From positions 1-64,000 of the forward strand of contig NZ_BILY01000002.1 in assembly GCF_004000805.1 (NCBI RefSeq): a stretch of 64,000 nt of DNA. Reading direction: 5' to 3'. Positions within the stretch are counted from its first letter, which is position 1, and every line of letters starts with the position of its first letter. Shown here piece by piece: positions 17,147-24,830 of this stretch. A program made the position numbers and the translations under genes. Source of the stretch: Paenibacillus glycanilyticus NBRC 16618 (GTDB lineage: Bacteria; Bacillota; Bacilli; Paenibacillales; Paenibacillaceae). Below the pieces are notes generated by a model, which ran no database searches, had not been told where the DNA came from, and was given only the letters and a program-made list of their open reading frames with translations.

Positions 17147-18472
17147 TCATTTTTTCAATTCAGCTTTCGCTTTCACCCAGTAATCGTCCCATTTCTTCAA
17201 CGTATCTTCCACGCTCGTCTGTCCCAGCAGCATGCTCTGTCCGGATTCCATGGCTACCGTGCCCCATTGTCCGTTCGCAGGATATTGGAAAGGCGGCTTG
17301 AAGTTAACGAACGTGTCCGGCTGATTCGTCATATCAAGCAGCGTCTTGTACGGTCCGCTTTGGAAAAATGCATCCTCGGTAGCGGAAGAGTGAATCGGCA
17401 CGGTGCCGTGGCTCTTCGACAGCTTGGTATTCTCTTCAGGCGAGGACAAGAAGCTGATCAGCTTCCAGGCAGCTTCTTTGTTTTTCGAGTAGGAGGTAAT
17501 TCCCCAACCCGCGCCGCCGGCGGAAATGAGCGCTTTGCCATTCGGACCCTTCGGCATCGGAGCGGTTGCCCACGTGCCTTCCTCCATGCTATCGTTCAAC
17601 GTCTGTATAACGTCCGGATCCTGCAACAGGAATGCCGTTACGCCGGACGTAAACGCTTGTACCTGTTCCTGGAAGCCCCAGTTGATAGAGTCAGGCGGCG
17701 AGCCTTCTTTATAGAGCTTCACGTATTGTTCGACCGCTTCCTTCGCTTCCGGAGACGAATAGATGGTGCCGCCGTCCTTCAGGAACATCGCGTCATCGAT
17801 ATTGATTTTTTCCGAATCGTAAGCCTGGATCATCGTATCCGGAACGGCGTTGGCGCCGGATCCTCCGCGGAACGAGAAGCCGAAGCGGTTTTTGGACGGG
17901 TCGGTCAGCTTCACGGAAGCATCGATTAACTCCTGGTATGTAGCCGGAACGGAGATGCCCGCTTCCTTCAGCCAATCCGCGCGATAGAACAGCTGCCGCT
18001 GATAGAGTCCGTTTGCGATGAAATACAGCTTGTCGCCAACGGTAGCGACGGACTGGGCGACGGAGGTGACGGTTTTGAAGTCATCCCAATTTTTCGTATA
18101 GTCATTAAGCGGTTCCACGTAGCCGTTGTTTACGAATTCCGCCACGTTGAGATCGCGAACCTCAAGCACGTCAAGCTCTTGCTTCGCGTTAAGCATCGTT
18201 CTGATCTTGTTGTCCGCCTGATCGAACGGCGGCGAGATCAGTTCGACCTTAATGTTCGGATTCTGATCCATAAATGCCTTTATGCCTTCTTGAATGATGG
18301 CCGTGCGATTAGGGCTGGTCAAGCTTTCGATCATGCGCAGCGTAACAACCTTGTCTCCTCCACCGTCTCCATTCTTGGAGCCGGAAGAACTGCATGCCGT
18401 TACGGTCAAACTTAGTGCCACACCAATCATAGATACGGATAACAGTGATTTCTTCCAAGACATTTGTTGCAT
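17147..18472 (-). CDS. CUT1 ABC extracellular solute-binding lipoprotein
   Basis: Family 1 solute-binding lipoprotein of 441 residues. Seen: signal with lipobox VTAC (Cys near 27), a Ser/Gly/Asp-rich linker, the N-terminal strand VVTLRMIESLTSPNRTAII, the conserved FYRADWLKEAGISVPATYQELIDA block, and a C-terminal MLLGQTSVEDTLKKWDDYW segment. The fold implies capture of a sugar or sugar-like ligand on the outer surface, yet the linked enzyme belongs to sulfur amino acid metabolism, so the ligand is open. AAGGGGG is 6 bases before ATG 18472. It has its own promoter and operator just upstream. Confidence 0.88.
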   Translation of the reverse strand: MQQMSWKKSLLSVSMIGVALSLTVTACSSSGSKNGDGGGDKVVTLRMIESLTSPNRTAIIQEGIKAFMDQNPNIKVELISPPFDQADNKIRTMLNAKQELDVLEVRDLNVAEFVNNGYVEPLNDYTKNWDDFKTVTSVAQSVATVGDKLYFIANGLYQRQLFYRADWLKEAGISVPATYQELIDASVKLTDPSKNRFGFSFRGGSGANAVPDTMIQAYDSEKINIDDAMFLKDGGTIYSSPEAKEAVEQYVKLYKEGSPPDSINWGFQEQVQAFTSGVTAFLLQDPDVIQTLNDSMEEGTWATAPMPKGPNGKALISAGGAGWGITSYSKNKEAAWKLISFLSSPEENTKLSKSHGTVPIHSSATEDAFFQSGPYKTLLDMTNQPDTFVNFKPPFQYPANGQWGTVAMESGQSMLLGQTSVEDTLKKWDDYWVKAKAELKK

Positions 18473-18510
18473 TGGAATCCCCCTTAAAATGAGTGAGTAT
18501 CATACTGTAT

Positions 18511-18557
18511 ACCTGTCTGATAGGTTTAATATAAGTGAGCCATTTACAAGTTGTCAA
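18511..18557 (-). promoter_or_regulatory. Promoter and GntR operator of the ABC transporter genes
   Basis: -35 TTGACA (18552-18557), 18-base spacer, -10 TATATT (18528-18533), then directly downstream the near-palindrome ACCTGTCTGATAGGT (18511-18525). The same site recurs at the regulator gene (19272-19286), consensus ACCTRTCWGAYAGGT. Confidence 0.82.
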
Positions 18558-18572
18558 TATCTAAATTTTCTG

Positions 18573-19253
18573 TCAATATTCCCGTATAGTCTCCTCGATA
18601 ATGTCCATCATTTGGCTAAATTCGTTCAACGCGTGCTTTGCATCGTGGTTTGCAATCCCGTCGAATAAAGTGCGGTGAAACGGGTAGGTATTGTCGAACA
18701 GCTCTTTCACCCCGAACGGGCCCGAAAAGAACTTCTTAATCAGCTCCGATATGGAGTCGTACACGCTATGAAGCAGCGGATTGCCTGCCGCGTCGTAAAT
18801 ATGCTGATGGAATTTGTAATCGATCGCCGACGTATCCAGACCTTTTTGCTTTCGTTCGTCGTATTCCGCGAGGCATGCCTTCATCTCCTCGATCTTGGCG
18901 TCCGTTATCCGTTTCGCGGCCAGCTCGACGGCTTTGCCTTCCAGCGCCCTTCTAACGTCAAGAATATCGAGCAGAAACGATTTTTCGTCGTCTATTTTTA
19001 CTTTTCCGCTGTAACGGTAAGAGCCCGCATCGTTGACGTATATGCCTTTTCCGTTAATGACCTTTACGATTTCAATGGCTTCCAAATATCGCAGCGCTTC
19101 GCGCAAGGAGGACCGTCCTACACCAAACATCCGGACCAGCTCGTCAACGGACGGAAGCTTGTCCCCTTCCGCCAATTCCTTGTCTGCAATATATTTGATG
19201 ATCTCCTCGGATACGAGTTCATGGGTGTGCTGCTTTTTAATTTTGCGAATCAT
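18573..19253 (-). CDS. GntR-family regulator, FadR/FCD subfamily
   Basis: Repressor of 226 residues. Seen: N-terminal winged helix with LAEGDKLPSVDELVRMFGVGRSSLREALRYLEAIEIV (residues about 25-60) and a C-terminal FCD ligand domain with helical pattern and metal-site residues (e.g. FHQHIYDAAGNPLLHSVYDSI, FHRTLFDGIANHDAKHALNEF). FCD domains bind small carboxylates or amino-acid-like ligands, which fits the linked PLP enzyme better than a plain sugar. Near-identical palindromes over its own and the transporter promoter indicate autoregulation and local control. Confidence 0.9.
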   Translation of the reverse strand: MIRKIKKQHTHELVSEEIIKYIADKELAEGDKLPSVDELVRMFGVGRSSLREALRYLEAIEIVKVINGKGIYVNDAGSYRYSGKVKIDDEKSFLLDILDVRRALEGKAVELAAKRITDAKIEEMKACLAEYDERKQKGLDTSAIDYKFHQHIYDAAGNPLLHSVYDSISELIKKFFSGPFGVKELFDNTYPFHRTLFDGIANHDAKHALNEFSQMMDIIEETIREY

Positions 19254-19271
19254 CGTTCAACCGTCCTTTAT

Positions 19272-19317
19272 ACCTGTCAGATAGGTGAATATTATTTAAA
19301 TATTTTAAGAATGTCAA
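19272..19317 (-). promoter_or_regulatory. GntR gene promoter and operator
   Basis: -35 TTGACA (19312-19317), 17-base spacer, -10 TAATAT (19289-19294), followed by the near-palindrome ACCTGTCAGATAGGT (19272-19286) over the start point. Confidence 0.85.
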
Positions 19318-19485
19318 CTAGGCGTACGTTTCAGTTGGCTGAGAAGGCGAATGAGCAAGGAGGATTTTAAATTCGATTATGGCAAAATACAAATTTAACC
19401 GTTTTTGCCCTTGCGGGATACCGCCTTTCTATGCGTTAATATAGATGTCGGGCCGACGAAATGAACGGAAAGGAGGCTGAACGAA

Positions 19486-19518
19486 ATGATTCAGATCCAG
19501 GAGGTGGCATTCGCGTAA
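19486..19518 (+). CDS. Ten-residue leader peptide candidate
   Basis: ATG preceded at 9 bases by a strong AAAGGAGG site; encodes MIQIQEVAFA then TAA. The stop codon lies in the GTAA loop of a perfect 7-pair hairpin (19508-19514/19519-19525), and a second hairpin follows (19535-19557). This layout resembles an attenuation or ribosome-stalling leader for the genes at 19610-19967. Too short for proof; a chance match is possible. Confidence 0.4.
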   Translation: MIQIQEVAFA

Positions 19519-19567
19519 GCGAATGTCCCATATAGGGGGAACCTACCCGGTTCCCCCATCAATTTTG
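19508..19567 (+). promoter_or_regulatory. Two consecutive hairpins upstream of the CD3324-family gene
   Basis: Hairpin 1: CATTCGC/GCGAATG with GNRA-type loop GTAA (19508-19525). Hairpin 2: GGGGGAACC/GGTTCCCCC with loop TACCC (19535-19557), then a weak T-tract at 19564-19567. Hairpin 2 could act as an intrinsic terminator or attenuator inside the leader. Confidence 0.5.
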
Positions 19568-19609
19568 AATATAATCGCAACGCAAAATACGAAAGGAGGA
19601 GGGTTAGCC

Positions 19610-19720
19610 ATGTTTAACGCAAAACAAGCCAACGAAAGCCAATGGAACCAAATATCGAAGGAGGGCCTCGATGGGGCGTTACAAAAACGGAAAAGATGTG
19701 CTTCCCCCGACTCTGCTTAG
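19610..19720 (+). CDS. Short ORF (36 aa) overlapping the CD3324-family gene
   Basis: Begins with an ATG behind an exceptionally strong GAAAGGAGGAGGG site and encodes 36 hydrophilic residues (MFNAKQANESQWNQISKEGL...). It runs out of frame into the first 50 bases of the next gene, whose own AAGGAGGG site lies inside it, so it could drive translational coupling. An upstream in-frame ATG at 19523 would give 65 residues but would place hairpin 2 inside the coding part. I recognise no homologue. Confidence 0.4.
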   Translation: MFNAKQANESQWNQISKEGLDGALQKRKRCASPDSA

Positions 19721-19967
19721 GCAAATCCAGCAATATATTGATGGCGAATTGCTTTACATTCCGAAACAAAGCGAAGAGCGAGCCGGCTGGGGACAGCTGA
19801 GCGGCACCAAAGCGCGGATCAACGATCGCAATGGTGAGATCTACGCGGAATATTGCAAAGGGCGGTCAATCGCTGACCTTGAGCGGGTTTACTTTTTATC
19901 CGGGGACAGCTTACGAAAAATCATATGCAAACAACAGCAGAATGCCCGCATAGGCAGCGGAAGCTGA
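19671..19967 (+). CDS. CD3324 family HTH protein
   Basis: 98-residue protein of the small CD3324/Mor-like group common in Bacillota. Seen: the typical start MGRYKNGKDVLPPTLLRQIQ, then QYIDGELLYIPKQSEERAGWGQLSGTKARINDRNGEIYAEYCKG, and a C-terminal helix-turn-helix (SIADLERVYFLSGDSLRKIICKQQQ). The HTH and size suggest a DNA-binding regulator; targets and role are not established. ATG has AAGGAGGG 7 bases upstream, inside the overlapping short ORF. It follows an elaborate leader with two hairpins, implying expression is controlled after transcription starts. Confidence 0.8.
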   Translation: MGRYKNGKDVLPPTLLRQIQQYIDGELLYIPKQSEERAGWGQLSGTKARINDRNGEIYAEYCKGRSIADLERVYFLSGDSLRKIICKQQQNARIGSGS

Positions 19968-19996
19968 TGCGGTACTTATATAGCATGACCATAAAG

Positions 19997-20030
19997 ATAG
20001 CCTGCCACCGGTAATTCGAGGGCAGGCTAT
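19997..20030. terminator. Hairpin between convergent genes
   Basis: Perfect 10-pair stem (19997-20006/20021-20030) with a 14-base loop between two convergent genes. T-runs on either side are weak, so it may terminate both only partly. Confidence 0.5.
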
Positions 20031-20039
20031 TCGCCTATT

Positions 20040-21590
20040 CTAATGAATCCATCTATAGTTCATTTTGTTGTCGACAATAAGCGTATCGTCGACTAATTGA
20101 AGCCCCTCACCGAGCGGTTCATTAAATACCGTAACGGAGATGGCATGATTCACCGGGTTATAGCGGCTAATCGTCGTTTGCTCCGAGCTGTAATCGCGTG
20201 CCGCCCATATAAGCTGCGGCCCTTCCGGTTTCGACAGCAGAACGTAATTCCTGTCCTCATTGCCCGTCTCTTCCGCTGGCGACCAGAATAGCCCCTCATC
20301 ACGGTCAACAAACAGAAGCGGTCCGGTTCGACTGACCACCGCCATCGGCGACTTCAAATCCTCCAGCTTTTTCGCTGGCGTCAGATTCGTGATTTGACCG
20401 GTCAACACGTTAGCCAAGGCGTATGTTCGATCAATCTTGCGGGGGACCGCCCCCTTTTCAGCACGATCCAGCCGGTACCAGGACAGCACTCCCTCATTTC
20501 CTTTCGCAAGCCAGCCGTTCCAGTCCACATGAGTCAGACCTTCCTTCGGCTTAGCCTGAACATCCCAGGTCAAGTCCCCTTTCTCATCATAAAAAGCTAT
20601 TGCTTCAGGCGCGATAATGTAGGCCTCATCCCCGCCCAGCACGTTGTCATGACTGTCGCTCAACGTAAAGGCCAATGCCGCAAACCTGCTGTCCGGGCTC
20701 CAATCGAATGCCGGATAGGAATGATAACCAAGCGTTGGCGGAATAACCTTAAGCTCTTTGCCATTCCGGTCGTATAGACGGAAGCTGTCGGTTTGTTCAT
20801 GCCAGAACAGATTGCCGTCCGGCGAAGGCGTCACGAGATACAACGGCCATTCGTGCTTGAATGGTCCTTCTATCCGCCGAACCTCGCCCGTAAGTATGTC
20901 CACCGACCAAAGACGGCCATCCGAATAGCTGTTCAGATACAAATATCCGGAATTGTTCATCCATCCCCTTGCATAAAAAGACGGCGATACATCCGGCACC
21001 GCATTCGCCGCTATTGTCTTCATCCGCCCATTGCGTAAATCAAGCGCGACCACGTCGTATTGGATGCCCTCCTGCCCGTCCTCCCGCTTCTTGGGCTGCA
21101 CAAGAACAAGCTGATCCTGTTTTGTAAACCCGTAAGCCCCGGCAATGGAATCGACGGAATAATTATCCTTCACAATAATATCCGCCGCCGGATACAGACT
21201 GTACGTCTGCTCTTTGGGATTAACGGCAACGACGTCCAACCGATATCTAATCCCCTCCGGGTCGTAGACGGTTCGTTTTACGACATGGGCCACAAGATTA
21301 CGGTCATTCGGGGCTGGAAATGTTTGTGCGACAAAACCGTTAACTTCTTCCGAATCATGTAAGGGAAAGGAGAACCCTTTATCTTGTTTTATTAAGTCTA
21401 TGCGCAAATCTTCGCTAGCGGATGACGCAGCGGATGGCGTAGCAGATGCCGGCGGAATGCCGGAAGCTTGTGCTTCCTCCGTTGCAGGCTGTTTCGCAGA
21501 GGGCGCAGAATTAGAGTTTGAATCCGGGCTGCAGCCCGTTAAGAGTAACGGCACAAATAAGATTGCAGTCGTTATGGCGGTGAGCTTCAT
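20040..21590 (-). CDS. Lipoprotein with beta-propeller-like repeats
   Basis: 516 residues. Seen: signal with lipobox LTGC (Cys near 20), a Ser/Ala/Pro/Thr-rich linker to about 60, then a long beta-rich part. YHSYPAFDWSPDSRFAALAFTLSD matches a TolB/PD40-type blade, and HEWPLYLVTPSPDGNLFWHEQTDSFRLYDRNGK and SGYLYLNSYSDGRLWSVDILTGEVRRIEG look like further blades. No catalytic motif was seen. It is probably a surface-anchored propeller that binds or scaffolds another protein. It stands alone, with over 250 bases upstream free of genes. Confidence 0.75.
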   Translation of the reverse strand: MKLTAITTAILFVPLLLTGCSPDSNSNSAPSAKQPATEEAQASGIPPASATPSAASSASEDLRIDLIKQDKGFSFPLHDSEEVNGFVAQTFPAPNDRNLVAHVVKRTVYDPEGIRYRLDVVAVNPKEQTYSLYPAADIIVKDNYSVDSIAGAYGFTKQDQLVLVQPKKREDGQEGIQYDVVALDLRNGRMKTIAANAVPDVSPSFYARGWMNNSGYLYLNSYSDGRLWSVDILTGEVRRIEGPFKHEWPLYLVTPSPDGNLFWHEQTDSFRLYDRNGKELKVIPPTLGYHSYPAFDWSPDSRFAALAFTLSDSHDNVLGGDEAYIIAPEAIAFYDEKGDLTWDVQAKPKEGLTHVDWNGWLAKGNEGVLSWYRLDRAEKGAVPRKIDRTYALANVLTGQITNLTPAKKLEDLKSPMAVVSRTGPLLFVDRDEGLFWSPAEETGNEDRNYVLLSKPEGPQLIWAARDYSSEQTTISRYNPVNHAISVTVFNEPLGEGLQLVDDTLIVDNKMNYRWIH

Positions 21591-21848
21591 TCGTTAAACC
21601 TCCCCTTTTGCTCCTATATGATCTAGACTTTATTTTCCAGATAAAGGTTGCTGCGGATTGAGGTTTGGCTTTTCATTTTCTTCCGTTTCAAGTTCCCTGG
21701 TCTATGTGTAAAAGAAGTTAATAGGACTAAAGTCGTCTATTTCGGACAAGTATTCAGCTGTGCAAACGCGAAACCGATAATTGTAGAAAGAAATGCCTAT
21801 TCCAGGCAAATACAACAAGCTATAGGACAAATAAGGAGGGCATGACAA

Positions 21849-23474
21849 ATGACAACCGCTCGAAAGAAAGGCTGGAGGGGATTGCGATTTATCCTTGCGA
21901 TGGCGTTTATTCTGGCCTTAACGGTACAGCCGCTCGCGCAAACCGTGCATGCGGCAGACACGGTACACCACTGGAAGCATTACACAAACGGTGTTTCTTA
22001 TATGAATCAAGGCAAAATCAAGCTCGCGATCAAGGAATTCGAGCTTGCCGTAGCCCAGTCGGAGCAAGCCGGTTACTTGCGTAAGCTGGCAGAGGCTTAT
22101 ACGCTGGACAATCAGTTCCAGAAGGCGGCCGATACGTATTACCGGGAAGCCAAAATCCACAAAGCGATCGGGGAAAAATCAGGCGACCTAAACACGTATT
22201 TTGCCGTACTGGCCAAAGCTGACGCCTTGAATACGGAAATCGATCTTTATCTCGAGAAAGATGGTGCCTCCCCCGCATCCGGAAGCAGCCAATTAGCGAA
22301 GTTCGAACCCGCGTCGGGCATGTACATCGGTGCCTACGTAGAGAAAGACAGCGGCGTCGAGAAACAAAAGGACGGCAAATTTGACGCCTTCAACAAGCTC
22401 GCCGGCAAGCAGCATGCCGTGTTTTTCAATTACCATAAATACGGCAATCCGTTCCCTTATCATTGGGCAGAGACCGTAAAAGAAGCCGGTGGCGCGATTC
22501 AAATTGCGCTGCAGCCGGATGACGGGTTAAACGCGGTGAAGGATGATGCGTATTTACGCAAATTCGCGCGGGATGCAAAAGCTGCGGGCGTTCCGGTCTT
22601 CCTCCGGTTCGCCTCCGAGATGAACGGCAGCTGGGTGAAGTGGAATGGCAATCCGTCGCTCTACATCGAGAAGTTCCGCCTGGTCTCGAAGGTCATGAAG
22701 GAAGAAGCTCCGAATGTCGCTATGGTCTGGTCGCCTGCGGCGAATCCGAAGCAAAAAATCGCGGCTTATTATCCGGGAGACGATTATGTTGACTGGGTTG
22801 GCCTCAGCATTTACAGCGTCAAATATTTCAACGGCAACGTGAAGGAGCCCGCCGATCAAGTGAATCCGCTGGATTCCGTCGATTACACGTACAAGCTGTA
22901 CGCTTCCCGCAAGCCCATCATGATTAGTGAATTCGGCGCGACGCACTTCAGCAAAGCGGGTAATACGTCTGCCGTCAATTTTGCCATTACGAAGATGAAC
23001 ATGCTCTATCATGGCGCAAAACTGAAGTATCCTCGCGTAAAATCAATCAACTGGTTCAGTCTCAATACGTTGACGGATTCCTACAGCGCGGAGCGCAGCC
23101 TGAACAACTTCAGCCTGACGGAAAGTCCGGCATTGCTCGCTTCTTACGGCAAAATGATCCAAGATCCTTATTACTTGTCGAAGGTCGTATCGGGTTCAAG
23201 CAGTTATACGAAAACCGTAAGCAAGTTTGCGAATCAAGGCACAATCGGCAAGCCGGCTACCGGCGTCGTATGGGTGAAAACGTATGACCCTTATATTAGC
23301 AAGGTCGTCATTAAGCTGGACGGCGCCGTTGTGTTGACGCGCCAGCAGTATCCTTACACCTTCTCGATCCAGCCGGACAAGCTGAAAGCCGGCAGCCATA
23401 AAATCGAGGTTGTTGTCTTTGATTCCAAGAACCGCGAGGCTTCCCGCAAATCGTATACGTTTAAGACGACTTAG
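21849..23474 (+). CDS. Secreted TPR + GH26-like glycoside hydrolase
   Basis: 541 residues, exported. Seen: a basic N-terminus and signal peptide cleaving near VHA|AD (residue 35); two TPR-like helix pairs at about 45-105 (GVSYMNQGKIKLAIKEFELAV; AEAYTLDNQFQKAADTYYREA); a GH26-type barrel at about 155-435 with acid/base Glu257 in FASEMNG and nucleophile Glu361 in MISEFGA; and a C-terminal Ig-like module (VWVKTYDPYISKVVIKLDG...). GH26 enzymes cut beta-mannan or related beta-glycans. TPR repeats fused to an exported GH26 are uncommon. AAGGAGGG is 8 bases before ATG. Substrate specificity is not fixed by the motifs. Confidence 0.82.
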   Translation: MTTARKKGWRGLRFILAMAFILALTVQPLAQTVHAADTVHHWKHYTNGVSYMNQGKIKLAIKEFELAVAQSEQAGYLRKLAEAYTLDNQFQKAADTYYREAKIHKAIGEKSGDLNTYFAVLAKADALNTEIDLYLEKDGASPASGSSQLAKFEPASGMYIGAYVEKDSGVEKQKDGKFDAFNKLAGKQHAVFFNYHKYGNPFPYHWAETVKEAGGAIQIALQPDDGLNAVKDDAYLRKFARDAKAAGVPVFLRFASEMNGSWVKWNGNPSLYIEKFRLVSKVMKEEAPNVAMVWSPAANPKQKIAAYYPGDDYVDWVGLSIYSVKYFNGNVKEPADQVNPLDSVDYTYKLYASRKPIMISEFGATHFSKAGNTSAVNFAITKMNMLYHGAKLKYPRVKSINWFSLNTLTDSYSAERSLNNFSLTESPALLASYGKMIQDPYYLSKVVSGSSSYTKTVSKFANQGTIGKPATGVVWVKTYDPYISKVVIKLDGAVVLTRQQYPYTFSIQPDKLKAGSHKIEVVVFDSKNREASRKSYTFKTT

Positions 23475-23483
23475 GTCTTGTTG

Positions 23484-23514
23484 GCCGTGCCGGATTACCG
23501 GCACGGCCTTTTCG
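23484..23514 (+). terminator. Terminator of the GH26-like gene
   Basis: Perfect 11-pair GC-rich stem (23484-23494/23499-23509), loop ATTA, then TTTT. Confidence 0.88.
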
Positions 23515-23550
23515 CGTCCGCGTCCCCTACGCGTTGACCCGCCGACCACA

Positions 23551-24003
23551 CAGTAACATGGTTTTTCCGGTTTACCAGTTTGCTCTCACCTCGCGTTAAC
23601 CTGCACCCTCCCAGTAACACAGTTTTTCCCGCTTACCAGGCTGCTCTCACCTCGCGTTAACCCGCCGCCCTCCAGTAACACGGTTTTTCCCGCTTACCAA
23701 GCTGCCCTCACCTCGCGTTGACTCGCCTCCCTCCCAGTAACACGGTTTTTCCCGCTTACCAGACTGCCCTCACCTCGCATTGACCCGCCGCCCCCAGTAA
23801 CACGGTTTTTCCGCTTACCTGGCTACTCTCACCTCGCGTTGACCCGCCGCCCTCCCAGTAACACGGTTTTTTTGGCTTACCAGGCTGCTCTCACTTCGCG
23901 TTGACCCACCACCCTCCCAGTAACACGGTTTTTCCCGCTTACCAGGCTGCCCTCACCTCGCGTTGACCCGCCTGCCCATTCAGTAACTTGTTTTTTTCGC
24001 GTT
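23551..24003. repeat. Eight tandem copies of a ~61-base repeat
   Basis: Copies start with CAGTAACAnnGTTTTT at 23551, 23612, 23673, 23735, 23795, 23856, 23918 and 23981 (spacing 60-63). Each continues CCCGCTTACCAGGCTG, then CTCACCTCGCGTTGACC and a C-rich link to the next. Similarity extends over the whole unit with no variable spacer. There are stops in the frames examined, so it is not protein coding. It lies between convergent genes. Confidence 0.9.
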
Positions 24004-24008
24004 ATCTT

Positions 24009-24334
24009 CTTAACGATGTGCCACATCGTTAAGTCAAGTTAATTTACTCGCATGGGCTAGCTTAACAATGCCGGACATCGCTAAGCACCTTAAAATCAGT
24101 CAAAACTGGGCATTTCCGCTGTATGAGCGCCACCTTTACGATGTGCGGCATCGTTAAGACCAGTTAATTTACCCGCTTGGGCTAGCTTAACGATACCGCA
24201 CATCGCTAAGCTCCTTAAAATCAGCCAAAACTGGGCATTCCCCCGGTATAAGCGCCACCTTAACGATGTGCCACATCGTTAAGACCAGTTAATTTACTCG
24301 CTTGGGCTAGCTTAACGATGCCGCGCAGCGTTAA
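24009..24334. repeat. 2.6 copies of a 125-base repeat with palindromes
   Basis: Units start at 24009, 24134 and 24259, exactly 125 bases apart. Each opens with a 25-base palindrome, arms CTTAACGATGTG/CACATCGTTAAG around one base (perfect in copies 1 and 3), and holds a second inverted pair (AGCTTAACGATG with CATCGCTAAGCT). Unrelated in sequence to the 61-base family next to it. No coding frame. Confidence 0.9.
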
Positions 24335-24346
24335 ACGTGCGCGAAC

Positions 24347-24373
24347 GAAAAAAGCTGCCCTCGCGGGCAGCTT
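24347..24373 (-). terminator. Terminator of the fucose operon
   Basis: Nine-pair stem (24352-24360/24365-24373), loop TCGC, followed on the minus strand by a run of T, just past the fucU stop. Confidence 0.85.
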
Positions 24374-24386
24374 CCTCCATTACAAA

Positions 24387-24815
24387 CTATTTAATAACGC
24401 CTTTTTTCAAGATCAAGTTGGCGTAGATCGCGCTTTCGCCGGTTGCAACGATAGCGTAGGCTTTCTTCGCACGCTCGTAGAAGGCGAACCGCTCCACTTC
24501 CTCGAATGGCTCTTCCAAGCCGCTGCGCTGCGCAATAATAGCCTTATACTCGCCCCAGATCGGCGTCTCCGCCGGATCGCCCGGCATCACCTGCATGAGA
24601 GCAGCCGGCTTCTCGACATATTGGTCAAGCGGGAACAGCTGCATAATCGCATCCAGCAGCTCGGGCACGCCATGTCCGTCGCAGCGGACAAGACGCTGGG
24701 CATGGCTTACCGCCGGAAAATTGCCGTCGGCCAGCACAATTTCGTCGCTATGCCCCATTTCCATCAGGATCTTCAGCAATTCGGGTGAAAGGATCTTCGG
24801 AATACCATTCAACAT
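24387..24815 (-). CDS. fucU: L-fucose mutarotase (RbsD/FucU family)
   Basis: 142-residue cytoplasmic enzyme that interconverts the anomers of L-fucose so the isomerase can use imported sugar. Seen: the family core GHSDEIVLADGNFPA near 21-35, CDGHGVPELLDAIMQLFPLD near 47-65 and a C-terminal YAIVATGESAIYANLILKKGVI with the conserved Glu/Tyr region. The length fits FucU (about 140). Last gene of the operon; GGGAGG precedes the start by 11 bases and the kinase stop is 15 bases upstream. Confidence 0.9.
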   Translation of the reverse strand: MLNGIPKILSPELLKILMEMGHSDEIVLADGNFPAVSHAQRLVRCDGHGVPELLDAIMQLFPLDQYVEKPAALMQVMPGDPAETPIWGEYKAIIAQRSGLEEPFEEVERFAFYERAKKAYAIVATGESAIYANLILKKGVIK

Positions 24816-24830
24816 CGCTAGGGGTCCTCC

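Noticed and set aside
19340-19445. Tiny frames upstream of the 10-codon leader (including a 21-codon frame with a Cys-Pro-Cys motif)
   Set aside because: Ribosome sites are badly spaced; nothing else supports them.
23551-24003. Possible CRISPR array
   Set aside because: Units are similar along their whole length; there is no constant-repeat/variable-spacer pattern and no cas gene.
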